The notes: generated from the letters alone by a model not told the origin. A stretch of DNA of 64,000 bases from Aquimarina sp. AU474 (GCF_900312815.1 NZ_OMPE01000009.1:248001-312000); one strand, 5' to 3'. Shown: positions 42,606-52,864, counted from the first letter of the stretch. Numbers and translations are program-made.

Positions 42606-45587
42606 TTAAAAGTCAACAGCTAAGTGAAATAAATATCTCTTTGAAGAAGGGAATGGTGTTACCTCAACTCCTGTAGATAATCCATTAGAACCAAAATTTG
42701 AAACCTCTGGGTCATAACTATTATAATCAAAAACATTGATTAGATTATTTCCTGAAAATCCTACCTTAAGATTCGAAACATATTTTCCAAAAATCTGCTC
42801 ACGTATCTTGCTTGATAAGTTGTAATATAAACCTATTTCTCTTAATCTAAGGTAAGATGCGTCTTCTACAAACGGAGTTGCATTTCCTGCTCTAAATGCT
42901 CCAATTCTAAAAGGACCATTTGCAGTTGCTCCAGCTGGATCTACATCAAAACCATCAAAATCAGGACTTGTTCCTCCAAAATCTGTTAATAGATTTGTTA
43001 AGTTAATATTATCACCTCCTTGTTTCCAATGCCATAAGAAAGATAAAGTAAAGTCTTTATAGTTTAGGTTATTACTCCATGTCATTTGAAAATCTGGTGC
43101 AGCATCTCCTAGAACTACTAAATTACCATTGGCATCATTACCAACAATTTGCGTAGCACTTTTTCCTTCTTCAATTCTAAAAGTTCCTAGACCAGCACCA
43201 AAACCTCCAAGGTTAAAAGCAGCAACATCTAGTTGTGTAATCTCTGAATCATTCGTAAAGAATATTAAATTAGTACTCCAATTAAAATTATCTTTCTCGA
43301 TTACATTAGCGTTTAAAGAAATCTCTATACCTCTGTTCTCTAGGTTACCTGCATTTGCAAATCTAGTTCCAAAACCAGAAGATGGCTCTGCATTAGCTCT
43401 TAAAATAAGATCATCAACCGTTTTATTATAGTATGAAAATTCTAATCCAATTCTACTATCAAAGAAACTCGCATCAAAACCAATTTCAAATTCTTTTTGT
43501 CTTTCAGGAGTAATATTTGGATCTCCAAGAGTAAGTGGAACGATAATACCAACATTACCATCTATTAATGAATTCGTATATGCAGTAAACAGTGCTCCAT
43601 TAGGTGCAAAGTTTCCGGCTTCACCATATGCAGCTCTCACCTTAAATTGATTCATTACAGGAACTTTCCAAAAATCAAAATTGTGTAAGTTTACAGCTGC
43701 TGATGCTTTTGGATAGTAAAATAACTCATTAGCATCTCCATTATTACTAGATTTATCACCTCTTACCCCAAGTGTTCCAATAATTTTATCTTGATAATTT
43801 AATTCTTCCTGAACAAAAAATCCTTGATCTTCTTGTTCTTGTCTAAACTGAGTAACACTTGTATTTGCTCCTTGATCTAAGTTTGTTTGAGAAGCAATCA
43901 AATCTGTAGTTGTAGTTCTTACTGTATTTCTAGAAAAAGTTTGTTTTGTAAGACCTCCTTGAGTAGTAAAACTAAGATCATTTGCCGTTGTATAATTATG
44001 AACTAAAAAAGCAGAGTAGTTAGCATCTTTATTTTCAGTTGTTCCTAACGCACTAAGACCATTCAAACCTCCATTAGAGGGTTTTTGAAATTGTAATGTT
44101 TCAGGAAAGATTGCTGTAGTTATTAATTCGTAGTAATCAACCCCACCTCTTAAAACTAATTTCAAATTAGAATTATCGTTCTCAAAAATCTTAACATCAA
44201 GAGAACTACCTATTATAAATCTATTTACATCTTCTCTATTGGTAATCAAATCTCTGGTTTGTAATGGATTTGAAGAACCAAATGGATTATCTGGATAATT
44301 ACCATTAGCATCAGGAAATAACTGTGCCCATGGTGGTGTAGAAGAAAGTGCTACTCCAATAGTAGTACCTGTATTATCATTGTTAAAAAACCCTCTGTCT
44401 GATTGCGAATCAACATAATTCGTAGTCAAAGAAAGTTTAGCTCTTCTATCAAAGAAATCATGATCTAAGTTAAAACGGATTGATTTTCTATTATATCCTG
44501 TATTATCTACAATACCATCTTCTTCATTATTAGAAAAAGCAGCATAAAACAGTGTATTATCAGATCCACCAGAAATATTTACGCTCGTATTATTAATAAA
44601 TCCTTTCTCTCCATAGATTTCATCTTCAAAATCTACAAGTGTTCCGTTATTTTGAGCAGCTGTAAATAAAGCTCCATTACCAGCACCTAATGCTTCAGCA
44701 GTGGCAGCAGTAAAGTTTCTTTGTCCTCTTGCTCTAAGAATAGTATTAAATCCTACATCTTGAGAAAAAGATATTTTTGTTTGTCCTCGTTTACCTTTTT
44801 TAGTTGTTATAATAACAACCCCTGCAGCAGCTCTCGCTCCATAAATTGCAGCAGCCGAAGCTCCTTTTAGAATCTCTACACTTTCAATATCATCTGGATT
44901 TATATCTGCGATCCTGTTAGAAGGATTATCCTGATTAGATGCATTACCACCCCCAGAAGCTCCAGATACTGCATTTAAACCTGCAGCCGAGATACTATTG
45001 TTATTTACATAAACACCATCTACTATATATAAAGGTTGTGAATTACCATTAATAGAAGTTACCCCTCTTAATTTAACAGCTATACCTCCACCTGGTGCTC
45101 CAGAACTTTTTGTAATTAAAGCTCCTGCAAACTTACCAGCTAAAGCTCCATCAAGTGTTTGTGGTGGCGTTAATCCAGCCAAATCTTCAGCAGAGACAGA
45201 AGCTACAGCATTGGCTGCATTACTTCTTTTTACAGAAGTTGCTAAACCTGTTACAACAACTTCTTCAAGTGCTTCAGATGATTCGGCTATTTCTATAGTG
45301 ATATCTCCAGCGGCTTGCACGGTTACAGTTGTATCTGTAAATCCAAGTGCCGTAGCTCTAAGTGTTACTGGCACAGCACTAACGGTGATAGAGAAGTTAC
45401 CATCTATATCTGTGGCTGTTCCGTTATTTGTCCCATCCTCGATAATATTAACAAATGCCCCAGGTTCCCCCGAACCCTGGATGACCACTTTACCAGTGAT
45501 CGTCTCCTGTGCAAAAAGTATGACAGGAAAAAATAGCAGTAATAGTAGCAAAATTTTCATTTTGCCAAAATGAGTTTGTTTTTTCAT
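42606..45587 (-). CDS. SusC/RagA-like TonB-dependent outer-membrane transporter
   Basis: This 993-residue protein has a signal peptide (cleaved near VILFAQ), a carboxypeptidase-like regulatory domain (about 27-105: ITGKVVIQGSGEPGAFVNI), a TonB-box-like EEVVVTGLA segment, the plug domain (AAIYGARAAAGVVIITTKKGK) and a 22-strand barrel ending LAVDF. It imports a ligand with energy from TonB. It is upstream of its SusD partner. The 258-bp gap to aspS shows no clear -7 box on the minus strand. Confidence 0.93.
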   Translation of the reverse strand: MKKQTHFGKMKILLLLLLFFPVILFAQETITGKVVIQGSGEPGAFVNIIEDGTNNGTATDIDGNFSITVSAVPVTLRATALGFTDTTVTVQAAGDITIEIAESSEALEEVVVTGLATSVKRSNAANAVASVSAEDLAGLTPPQTLDGALAGKFAGALITKSSGAPGGGIAVKLRGVTSINGNSQPLYIVDGVYVNNNSISAAGLNAVSGASGGGNASNQDNPSNRIADINPDDIESVEILKGASAAAIYGARAAAGVVIITTKKGKRGQTKISFSQDVGFNTILRARGQRNFTAATAEALGAGNGALFTAAQNNGTLVDFEDEIYGEKGFINNTSVNISGGSDNTLFYAAFSNNEEDGIVDNTGYNRKSIRFNLDHDFFDRRAKLSLTTNYVDSQSDRGFFNNDNTGTTIGVALSSTPPWAQLFPDANGNYPDNPFGSSNPLQTRDLITNREDVNRFIIGSSLDVKIFENDNSNLKLVLRGGVDYYELITTAIFPETLQFQKPSNGGLNGLSALGTTENKDANYSAFLVHNYTTANDLSFTTQGGLTKQTFSRNTVRTTTTDLIASQTNLDQGANTSVTQFRQEQEDQGFFVQEELNYQDKIIGTLGVRGDKSSNNGDANELFYYPKASAAVNLHNFDFWKVPVMNQFKVRAAYGEAGNFAPNGALFTAYTNSLIDGNVGIIVPLTLGDPNITPERQKEFEIGFDASFFDSRIGLEFSYYNKTVDDLILRANAEPSSGFGTRFANAGNLENRGIEISLNANVIEKDNFNWSTNLIFFTNDSEITQLDVAAFNLGGFGAGLGTFRIEEGKSATQIVGNDANGNLVVLGDAAPDFQMTWSNNLNYKDFTLSFLWHWKQGGDNINLTNLLTDFGGTSPDFDGFDVDPAGATANGPFRIGAFRAGNATPFVEDASYLRLREIGLYYNLSSKIREQIFGKYVSNLKVGFSGNNLINVFDYNSYDPEVSNFGSNGLSTGVEVTPFPSSKRYLFHLAVDF

Positions 45588-45811
45588 AATGATTTGTTTA
45601 AATGTTTGGTTAAATCTATTAAAAGATATTTATAAAAAAATGTTAAAACTAACAATTGTTCGTACGAAATCTTTTAATCAGATATAAAATAAGCACTTAA
45701 ACTATCAAAATATTAAATTATTAACATTTTCTGTTCTCCTGTTTATTATTTAACAATTTGTTTACACATGCATTTTCTTATGATCCGTACATAATTACCT
45801 TAAAACTTTCT

Positions 45812-45819
45812 TATTTTTG
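45812..45819 (+). promoter_or_regulatory. -7 promoter box for aspS
   Basis: TATTTTTG matches TAnnTTTG, 26 nt before the start codon. The -33 region lacks a clear TTG. Confidence 0.5.
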
Positions 45820-45845
45820 CAGCCTTATAATAAGATATCACTATT

Positions 45846-47594
45846 ATGTATAGAAGTCACTCTTGCGGCGAATTACGTGCCACAGATATTAACAAAGAAA
45901 TTACCCTTTCTGGTTGGGTTCAGAAAACGAGAGACAAAGGGTTTATGATATGGGTAGATCTAAGAGATCGCTATGGGATTACACAATTAATATTTGATGA
46001 GCAACGTACTCCAAAGGAAGTTGTGGAGAAGGCAAAAAACCTAGGTCGTGAATTTGTAATTCAGGTTACTGGAACGGTAATCGAACGTGAATCTAAAAAC
46101 AAAAATATCCCTACAGGAGAAATTGAAATTTTAGTGAGCGAATTCAACATTCTTAACGAAGCCTTGGTTCCTCCATTTACTATAGAAGATGAAACCGATG
46201 GTGGTGAGGATATTCGAATGAAATACAGGTATCTCGATATACGTCGAAACCCTGTAAAGAACAGTTTGATGTTTAGACATCAAGTAGCGATGAAAGTTCG
46301 TAACTACTTATCGAAAGAAGATTTCGTTGAAGTAGAAACACCTTATTTGATTAAATCTACACCCGAAGGTGCTCGAGATTTTGTAGTTCCTTCTAGAATG
46401 AATGAAGGTCAATTTTATGCATTACCTCAATCTCCGCAAACATTTAAGCAACTGCTTATGGTTGGTGGAATGGATAAATATTTTCAAATCGTAAAATGTT
46501 TCAGAGATGAGGATCTTAGAGCAGATCGACAGCCAGAATTTACACAAATAGATTGTGAAATGGCTTTTGTTGAACAAGAAGATATACTTACTATTTTCGA
46601 AGGGTTAACACGTCATTTATTAAAGGAAATCAAAAATGTCGAAATTGCAGATTTCCCAAGAATGACTTATGCCGAAGCGATGAAAACTTATGGTAATGAC
46701 AAACCAGATATTCGTTTTGGAATGAAATTTGGCGAACTCAATAGTGTAGCTCAACATAAAGATTTTAAAGTATTTAATGATGCCGAATTAGTAGTTGGTA
46801 TAGCCGTTCCGGGAGGAGCTTCATATACCAGAAAAGAGATCGACAAACTTATTGATTGGGTAAGACGCCCACAAGTTGGTGCCTTAGGAATGGTATATGT
46901 AAAATGTAACGAAGATGGAACCTTTAAATCATCTGTAGATAAGTTTTACGATCAGGAAGATTTGGCAAATTGGGCAAAAACTACTGGAGCAAATGCTGGC
47001 GATTTAATTTGTGTATTATCAGGTCAAATCAATAAAGTGAGAGCACAACTAAGTGCATTACGTATGGAACTGGCAGAGCGACTTGGATTAAGAAATCCAG
47101 AAGAATTTGCTCCGTTATGGGTAGTTGACTTCCCATTATTAGAATGGGATGAAGACACCGAGCGTTACCACGCTATGCACCATCCTTTTACCTCACCAAA
47201 ACCAGAAGACATTGCACTTTTAGATTCTAAACCAGGTGATGTCCGTGCCAACGCATATGACTTAGTATTAAATGGAAATGAAATAGGCGGAGGTTCTATT
47301 CGTATTCATGATAAAGAAACCCAAGCATTAATGTTTGATCATTTAGGCTTTACACCTGAAGAAGCCAAAGCACAATTTGGTTTTTTAATGGATGCTTTCC
47401 AATATGGGGCTCCTCCTCACGGAGGAATTGCTTTTGGATTTGATAGATTAGTTGCTATTCTTGGAGGCCAGGAAACTATTAGGGATTATATTGCTTTCCC
47501 AAAAAACAATAGTGGCCGTGATGTAATGATCGATGCTCCTGCAAATATCGATCAAGAACAGCTCAAAGAACTTAATATAAAACTTGATTTGTAA
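45846..47594 (+). CDS. aspS: Aspartyl-tRNA synthetase
   Basis: This 582-residue class II synthetase begins [14 protein letters not shown]. Order: OB-fold anticodon domain (about 1-105), motif 2 ([18 protein letters not shown]), bacterial-type GAD insertion (about 280-410), motif 3 ([13 protein letters not shown]). It charges tRNA-Asp. Bacterial length is about 580-600. A terminator at 47603-47622 follows. Confidence 0.97.
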   Translation: MYRSHSCGELRATDINKEITLSGWVQKTRDKGFMIWVDLRDRYGITQLIFDEQRTPKEVVEKAKNLGREFVIQVTGTVIERESKNKNIPTGEIEILVSEFNILNEALVPPFTIEDETDGGEDIRMKYRYLDIRRNPVKNSLMFRHQVAMKVRNYLSKEDFVEVETPYLIKSTPEGARDFVVPSRMNEGQFYALPQSPQTFKQLLMVGGMDKYFQIVKCFRDEDLRADRQPEFTQIDCEMAFVEQEDILTIFEGLTRHLLKEIKNVEIADFPRMTYAEAMKTYGNDKPDIRFGMKFGELNSVAQHKDFKVFNDAELVVGIAVPGGASYTRKEIDKLIDWVRRPQVGALGMVYVKCNEDGTFKSSVDKFYDQEDLANWAKTTGANAGDLICVLSGQINKVRAQLSALRMELAERLGLRNPEEFAPLWVVDFPLLEWDEDTERYHAMHHPFTSPKPEDIALLDSKPGDVRANAYDLVLNGNEIGGGSIRIHDKETQALMFDHLGFTPEEAKAQFGFLMDAFQYGAPPHGGIAFGFDRLVAILGGQETIRDYIAFPKNNSGRDVMIDAPANIDQEQLKELNIKLDL

Positions 47595-47602
47595 TCATAT
47601 TT

Positions 47603-47622
47603 ATCCCGCTATTAAGCGGGAT
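47603..47622 (+). terminator. aspS terminator
   Basis: ATCCCGC (47603-47609) pairs with GCGGGAT (47616-47622) and is followed by a T-run. Confidence 0.85.
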
Positions 47623-47638
47623 TTTTTACTTTTAGGCC

Positions 47639-48184
47639 ATGAAAATACTGAAAGTAGTACTCATAATTTTTGTTTCAATAGCTCTGATTACCATAACCGT
47701 TGTTCTAGGGTATTATTATCTACATGTGGGAAAGCATACTATTAATACAGAAAAGTACCCGCACTACATTGGATATCTTGATCCGCAAAAAACTGTTTCA
47801 AGTACTAATTTTGAAATATGTAGTGAAGAGCGCATTTTTAAAACTCATCACGGAGCTCCCAAAATTGCTTATGCTATAAACAAAGGTGTTTTTAAAAACA
47901 ACATATTATCAGCATATACAAACTCTCAATTTACAGATTCTGGTTATCTCAATTTTAGGTTTATCATAAATTGCAAAGGCGAACCTGGTCGATTTGAGGT
48001 TATCCAAATGGATCTTAACTTAGAGGAAACCAAATTACATAAAAAGTTAGTAGATCAATTTTTTGAGTTAACCGCTCAATCCCGTCACTGGAATATTTTT
48101 ACGTATAAAGAAGAAGCTAGAGATTATTATATGTATGTATCTTATAAAATAGAAAATGGAGAGATCAGTGAAATACTTCCTTAG
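47639..48184 (+). CDS. Membrane-anchored hypothetical protein, TonB-C-like domain
   Basis: This 181-residue protein has one N-terminal membrane segment (about 5-28), a signal anchor, followed by a periplasmic domain. The stretch YLNFRFIINCKGEPGRFEV and the helix that follows resemble the C-terminal domain of TonB-like proteins, but the match is weak and the proline-rich spacer of TonB is absent. It overlaps the TPR lipoprotein gene by up to 29 nt, so both are made together. Function unknown. Confidence 0.6.
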   Translation: MKILKVVLIIFVSIALITITVVLGYYYLHVGKHTINTEKYPHYIGYLDPQKTVSSTNFEICSEERIFKTHHGAPKIAYAINKGVFKNNILSAYTNSQFTDSGYLNFRFIINCKGEPGRFEVIQMDLNLEETKLHKKLVDQFFELTAQSRHWNIFTYKEEARDYYMYVSYKIENGEISEILP

Positions 48185-48995
48185 CATTTTAATTATCATC
48201 ATCTCGTCTTGTAGTACTACAAAAACGAAAGAAGAACAAAAAGCTGAAGCTGATCGTATGATCAACGGAGGAACAATTCTTCTTACACCTAATTTTCAAG
48301 GTTCTCCAAAAATGATGACTTTTGTCGAAAAAGCGATCGCTATAGATCCGGAAAACTCTGATGCATGGAGAGAATTATCTATTCCATATTTAAAAAGAGG
48401 AATGCCCACAAAATGGAAACCTTTATTTGATAAGGCTGTAGCATTAGAGCCCGAAGAATGGCAAGGATGGCGAGGTTATTTATATCTATATTTCTACAGA
48501 AATTATAAAAAAGCAATAGAAGATTTTGATGCTACAGATATCTTAACTCCAAATTTTGATGACACACCGCAAGGACAAAGTGTGAACTACATGCGAGGTG
48601 TAGCATACCTTGGACTAGAAGAATACGCTGCATCAAGATCGTATTTTGACATATATATAAATGACCAAATCAAAACTTCAGGAGAAGACTACGCCGATGT
48701 AACTGCTTTTTTATATCGCGGTATTGGCTTTTATGCACAAAAGGATTACCAAAATGCCATGCACGATTTTCAAAAGGTCCTAAAATACTCTGGGGGTCAT
48801 TATGCAGATGCACATTACTACCTCTCAAAATGTTTTCTTTGGCAAGAGAATAAAGTAAAAGCTTTAGAACATATACAAAAAGCAATAGACGATTTTAATA
48901 ATGGATATTTTCATACTAGAGGATATGTAGAGGTATTGTATCAAATTTACATCCAAGATTTAGAAGAAGTCCAGAACCTAATAGAAAATAGTTAA
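48156..48995 (+). CDS. TPR-repeat lipoprotein
   Basis: The protein has 279 residues from ATG 48156. A GTG at 48168 would give a cleaner lipoprotein signal (KYFLSILIIIISSCST). The mature protein holds about four TPR units (AIAIDPENSDAWRELSIPYL, then AVALEPEEWQGWRGYLYLYF and later repeats), which form protein-binding scaffolds. Its start lies inside the preceding gene in another frame, so translation is coupled. The partner is unknown; the TonB-C-like neighbour is the obvious candidate. Confidence 0.78.
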   Translation: MERSVKYFLSILIIIISSCSTTKTKEEQKAEADRMINGGTILLTPNFQGSPKMMTFVEKAIAIDPENSDAWRELSIPYLKRGMPTKWKPLFDKAVALEPEEWQGWRGYLYLYFYRNYKKAIEDFDATDILTPNFDDTPQGQSVNYMRGVAYLGLEEYAASRSYFDIYINDQIKTSGEDYADVTAFLYRGIGFYAQKDYQNAMHDFQKVLKYSGGHYADAHYYLSKCFLWQENKVKALEHIQKAIDDFNNGYFHTRGYVEVLYQIYIQDLEEVQNLIENS

Positions 48996-49020
48996 CTTTA
49001 TAGTACCGAAGTAATTTTCT

Positions 49021-50805
49021 ATGTCGTCCTCAAAAAAAACCTGGTTATATAAAATTCTTAAATGGCGTTATCGCAATATCTCTAATAAGAACTTTATATT
49101 GCTCTTGAGTATCCTTGTTGGTTTCGCCACAGGATTAATATCATTACTCTTAAAAAATCTTACTCACTTAATTCAAGTAGTTTTGCAAAGTGATATCATA
49201 TCTTGGCAGACTTCGTTTTATTTTATTATACCAGTTATAGGTCTTTTAATCGTTTATATCTTCACTAAATATATCATCAAAAGAAATGTAAGATCTGCAA
49301 TCCCATTAATCCTGCACTCCTTATCAAAGAAGAGCGGAATCATTAAACCTATACATGGTTACCTCCCTCTTATATTAGCGCCAATTACGGTAGGATTTGG
49401 AGGATCTGTAGGACTCTTAGGTCCGGCAATTGGATCTGGATCGACATTAAGTTCTGATATTTGTAATCTATTCAAAGTAAGTGATAAAACTCGGTTTTTA
49501 TTGATTGGCTGTGCTGCCGCCGGAGCAATATCGTCTGTTTTTAAATCTCCTCTAGCAGGACTAGTTTTTGCCGTAGAAGTATTTAGTTTAGATCTAACGC
49601 TTACATCTCTATTACCTTTACTTTTTGCATCTGTTTCATCAATTATTACTTCGTATTTCTTTTTAGGAGACGAGGTTCTATTTCGATTCGATGTTCTCGA
49701 AAAATTTGACATCTACGATACTCCTTTTTATATTATTCTAGGAGTTGGTACCGCTGTTGCTTCAATTTATTTCACCAAAATGTATTTTGGTATTCTACAT
49801 TTTTTTGATCGCTTTTCTAAGAAAATTTATCGATTATTAATTGGAGGACTTGCAATAGGGATCATGTTATATTTTATTCCGCCCCTTTATGGTGAAGGTT
49901 TAGGTTTTATTAATGACTTATTAAATGGAGATCATTATACCGCAATAGGAAAAACACCTTTTGACAGTATCACTGATAACATTTGGATTGTTATCGCTTT
50001 ATTAACAGGAATTACAATTTTTAAAGCAGTGGCGATGACCGCTACTTTTGCAGCGGGAGGATCGGGAGGTATATTTATTCCTACTATGGTTATGGGTAGT
50101 TCTTTGGGTAATGTCGTATCCAAAGTGATTAACAATCTAGGGTTAGGATTTGAAGTTTCTGAAGCAAATTTCACCCTCCTTGGAATGGCGGGTCTTATTG
50201 CAGGAGTACTTCATGCTCCTCTCACATCTATATTCTTGATTGCCGAAATAACATCTAGTTATGAGTTATTCGTACCGTTAATGATTACCACATCAATTTC
50301 CTTTATAATCTCTAAAAATAGAATAGAACATAATATATACAATCGTGAACTTGCCGAACAAGGTAACCTAATTACTCATGACAAAGATCAAACGGTACTC
50401 ACATTAATGAATTTAGAAGATTGTATTGAAACCAATTTCATTACAGTTAAACCCAACTTTACACTAAAACAATTACTAAGTGAAGCTGTTGCAAAGTCTA
50501 ATCGAAATTTATTTCCAGTTACAGACGAAGATGATATCTTAGTAGGAATTGTTTCTTTAGATAACATAAGAGATATAATGTTTGACATTACATTATATCA
50601 CAAAATAAAAGTGGATACATTAATGTCTCCATCATCAACAATAATTTTATATGAAGAAGACAATGCAAAAACGGTAATGAAAAAATTTCAAGATACTGGT
50701 GTTTGGAATCTTCCAGTAATCAAAAATGGTAAGTACTTTGGATTCATATCAAAATCAAAACTTCTTACCTCTTACCGTCAAAAGTTGATTAATTTTACTG
50801 GATAA
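49021..50805 (+). CDS. ClC-family anion channel with C-terminal CBS pair, key glutamates missing
   Basis: This 594-residue protein has the ClC membrane domain (about 20-430) and two CBS domains (about 465-590). The second ClC motif reads GFGGSVGLLGPAIGSG, with Leu where CLC-ec1 has the gating Glu (GREGP). The third reads SPLAGLVFAVEVF, with Val at the internal proton Glu (IIEEM in CLC-ec1). RSAIP, GGIFIP and the Tyr of SYELFVP are kept. Known work on CLC-ec1 shows that loss of these two Glu residues uncouples proton exchange, so passive anion conduction is predicted. The gene follows the TPR lipoprotein by 25 nt. Confidence 0.88.
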   Translation: MSSSKKTWLYKILKWRYRNISNKNFILLLSILVGFATGLISLLLKNLTHLIQVVLQSDIISWQTSFYFIIPVIGLLIVYIFTKYIIKRNVRSAIPLILHSLSKKSGIIKPIHGYLPLILAPITVGFGGSVGLLGPAIGSGSTLSSDICNLFKVSDKTRFLLIGCAAAGAISSVFKSPLAGLVFAVEVFSLDLTLTSLLPLLFASVSSIITSYFFLGDEVLFRFDVLEKFDIYDTPFYIILGVGTAVASIYFTKMYFGILHFFDRFSKKIYRLLIGGLAIGIMLYFIPPLYGEGLGFINDLLNGDHYTAIGKTPFDSITDNIWIVIALLTGITIFKAVAMTATFAAGGSGGIFIPTMVMGSSLGNVVSKVINNLGLGFEVSEANFTLLGMAGLIAGVLHAPLTSIFLIAEITSSYELFVPLMITTSISFIISKNRIEHNIYNRELAEQGNLITHDKDQTVLTLMNLEDCIETNFITVKPNFTLKQLLSEAVAKSNRNLFPVTDEDDILVGIVSLDNIRDIMFDITLYHKIKVDTLMSPSSTIILYEEDNAKTVMKKFQDTGVWNLPVIKNGKYFGFISKSKLLTSYRQKLINFTG

Positions 50806-50816
50806 TATACTTTAAT

Positions 50817-51074
50817 ATGAAATACATTATTAGAATCCTTTTCATAACTGTAATTGCACTCGTTTGTATTGGGTATTACTTTAAAAATTCTGGAGATCAT
50901 ACCTCGGGCGATAAATTTGTAGGGGTAGGAATCTTAGTCGCATCATTTATTTTAATGCCTATTTTTATCTATCACAGATGGAAAAACAAAAAAGTAAAGG
51001 ATTACATGCTAACCGATGAAAACCTTAGAAAAATGAGGGAGTACCAAGGAAAAAAAGAAAACAAACGGACATGA
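50817..51074 (+). CDS. Small two-helix membrane protein, unknown function
   Basis: This 85-residue protein has two hydrophobic segments (about 4-22 and 34-52) followed by a charged C-terminal tail (KNKKVKDYMLTDENLRKMRE). It starts 11 nt after the ClC gene and is probably co-transcribed with it. No family recognised. Confidence 0.65.
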   Translation: MKYIIRILFITVIALVCIGYYFKNSGDHTSGDKFVGVGILVASFILMPIFIYHRWKNKKVKDYMLTDENLRKMREYQGKKENKRT

Positions 51075-51161
51075 TTATTTAAAATATTCACATTTTCATA
51101 ACGAATCATAAAATATTTAAGATTAACTTTAGAACTCAATATTTATTTTATTTTTACTACA

Positions 51162-51359
51162 ATGGAAGGAACAGTTAAATTTTTTAATGAATCAAAAGGT
51201 TACGGATTTATTACCAACGACGAAACAGGAAAAGACATCTTTGTTCACGCCACAGGAATTGATGGCGATGCATTAAACGAAGGTGACAAAGTAGAGTATC
51301 AGGAAGAAGAAGGACGAAATGGAGTTATCGCAGCAAATGTTCGCGTAATTCATGGATAA
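51162..51359 (+). CDS. cspA: Cold-shock domain protein
   Basis: The protein has 65 residues and is a complete single cold-shock domain. RNP1-like KGYGFIT (about 11-17) and RNP2-like DIFVHAT (about 24-30) are both present; MEGTVKFFNESKGYGFI is typical. It binds single-stranded RNA/DNA as an RNA chaperone. Many csp genes have a regulatory 5' leader; here the 87-nt upstream gap is AT-rich with only a weak -7-like TAACTTTA at 51124-51131. A strong terminator follows. Confidence 0.95.
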   Translation: MEGTVKFFNESKGYGFITNDETGKDIFVHATGIDGDALNEGDKVEYQEEEGRNGVIAANVRVIHG

Positions 51360-51379
51360 GATATAAAATACCCAGTTTC

Positions 51380-51404
51380 AATAGCGCTACATAGTAGCGC
51401 TATT
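51380..51404. terminator. Bidirectional terminator after the cold-shock gene
   Basis: AATAGCGCTAC and GTAGCGCTATT form an 11-bp perfect stem with an ATA loop and a T-run. It also serves the convergent gene ending at 51406. Confidence 0.88.
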
Positions 51405-51405
51405 T

Positions 51406-52182
51406 TTATTTTTTAATATCATATGTCTCAAAAAAAACATCTCTTTGTACTATCAAAAATTCAAGGATTTGTAGCTTATCATCAGATCTAAGTACAATAG
51501 CTGTCTCAGGTTGCTCATGTACAAAATCAATAAAGTTGTAGTATTCCGTTTCGGGAACTTCTAATTCATTAACAACAAACTTTTCTTCATAAAAGTCTGC
51601 TATCTTATAGTTAGCCGAAATCCATTTTCTTTTACCTCTAAAAGCCTCGCTAATTGCCTTACCTAAATCAGACAAATTGATCGTAGTTGCACTCGTTCCG
51701 TCTTCTAGTATTGTATTGGTTACTGGGGATTGAGCATCATTAAAACCAGAGACCCCCATTCGTTTCAACTCTGCAGCACTCCAAAATGGAAGATTCTCGG
51801 TATAGGTTGGTATATTTAAAATATCTTTTTCTAGTTTCCCTGTTAATGTATGCTGAGAAACGACAACCTCATCTAATGTATTTACGGATTGCTCTAATTT
51901 TATTTTAAAGGTTTCGTTTTCTAAATCAGATTCATCTACAACATGCTGTTTCAAAGCGTATTGAATGGAGGAAAAAATTATGGTATCACCTGGATTAGCT
52001 TTTATTCTGAAATTTCCAGAGTTATTGCTTATCGTACCCAATTGTAATGTTTGGTTAATAACATGTACATCATCTAGGGATAAAAGAGCATTGACCACAA
52101 TTTTTCCTCGAAGTCTAGTATGATCTTGTGAATATCCAGCAAAGGCTAGACACACAATAAGTACGAAAGTAATTTTTTGCAT
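51406..52182 (-). CDS. Carboxypeptidase-like regulatory-domain protein, secreted
   Basis: This 258-residue protein has a signal peptide (about 1-18) and one CarboxypepD_reg-like beta-sandwich domain (about 22-105: LRGKIVVNALLSLDDVHVINQTLQLGTISN...), as found at the start of SusC-type proteins but here without a barrel. The rest is a mixed domain of unknown role. Such free-standing proteins are common in Flavobacteriia and are envelope-located. Confidence 0.8.
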   Translation of the reverse strand: MQKITFVLIVCLAFAGYSQDHTRLRGKIVVNALLSLDDVHVINQTLQLGTISNNSGNFRIKANPGDTIIFSSIQYALKQHVVDESDLENETFKIKLEQSVNTLDEVVVSQHTLTGKLEKDILNIPTYTENLPFWSAAELKRMGVSGFNDAQSPVTNTILEDGTSATTINLSDLGKAISEAFRGKRKWISANYKIADFYEEKFVVNELEVPETEYYNFIDFVHEQPETAIVLRSDDKLQILEFLIVQRDVFFETYDIKK

Positions 52183-52315
52183 CCTGCGTTTTTACAACTA
52201 AAAAGACTCTAATAACTTTTTGCAGTTGCAAAACTCTACTCAATTAAAGGCTAAGGAATGTACATTTTAACCAAATAAGGATTACAGTTTAAACTCTGGA
52301 AGTGTGTTTAAAAAT

Positions 52316-52765
52316 TCAATTCAAATTTCGTTTTTCAATAAAAAACCGTTTCAATAATTCGCCACATTCTTCTTCTAATACACCTCCTATAATTTCGGTT
52401 TTTGGGTGCAACGTTGTTCCCATAACAGAACATCCTCTTTTTTCATCAACGGCACCATATACTATCCTACCTATTTGACTCCAATATAATGCTCCAGCAC
52501 ACATTTGACATGGCTCTAGGGTTACATACAGAGTGCACTCATTTAAGTATTTTCCTCCCAAAAAATTAGAAGCAGCAGTAATCGCCTGCATTTCTGCATG
52601 CGCCGTAACATCATTTAGCAATTCGGTAAGATTATGTGCTCGAGCAATAATACGGTTTGCAACTACAATAACAGCTCCAACAGGAACTTCATCCTTTTCA
52701 TAAGCAACTTCGGCTTCCTGAAGTGCTTTTTTCATAAAATGCGCATCGTCTAAAGGGTCTAGCAT
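52316..52765 (-). CDS. Nucleoside/tRNA-adenosine deaminase (TadA-like)
   Basis: This 149-residue cytidine/deoxycytidylate deaminase-fold protein has zinc-binding HAEMQAI (His and catalytic Glu, about 56-62) and PCQMCAGAL (two Cys, about 86-94). The N-terminus MKKALQEAEVAYEKDEVPVGAVIV is close to TadA, which makes inosine at position 34 of tRNA-Arg. Some flavobacterial relatives are guanine-type deaminases, so the exact substrate is likely but not certain. It is divergent from dxs. Confidence 0.88.
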   Translation of the reverse strand: MLDPLDDAHFMKKALQEAEVAYEKDEVPVGAVIVVANRIIARAHNLTELLNDVTAHAEMQAITAASNFLGGKYLNECTLYVTLEPCQMCAGALYWSQIGRIVYGAVDEKRGCSVMGTTLHPKTEIIGGVLEEECGELLKRFFIEKRNLN

Positions 52766-52864
52766 AGTATAGAAATTTAATAGGTAAAACTAAATAAAAA
52801 TTATTTGTATTTGTACTCGAACAAAAGATTATAAAGTACCAGTACAAAATATTACTTTTGTTGG

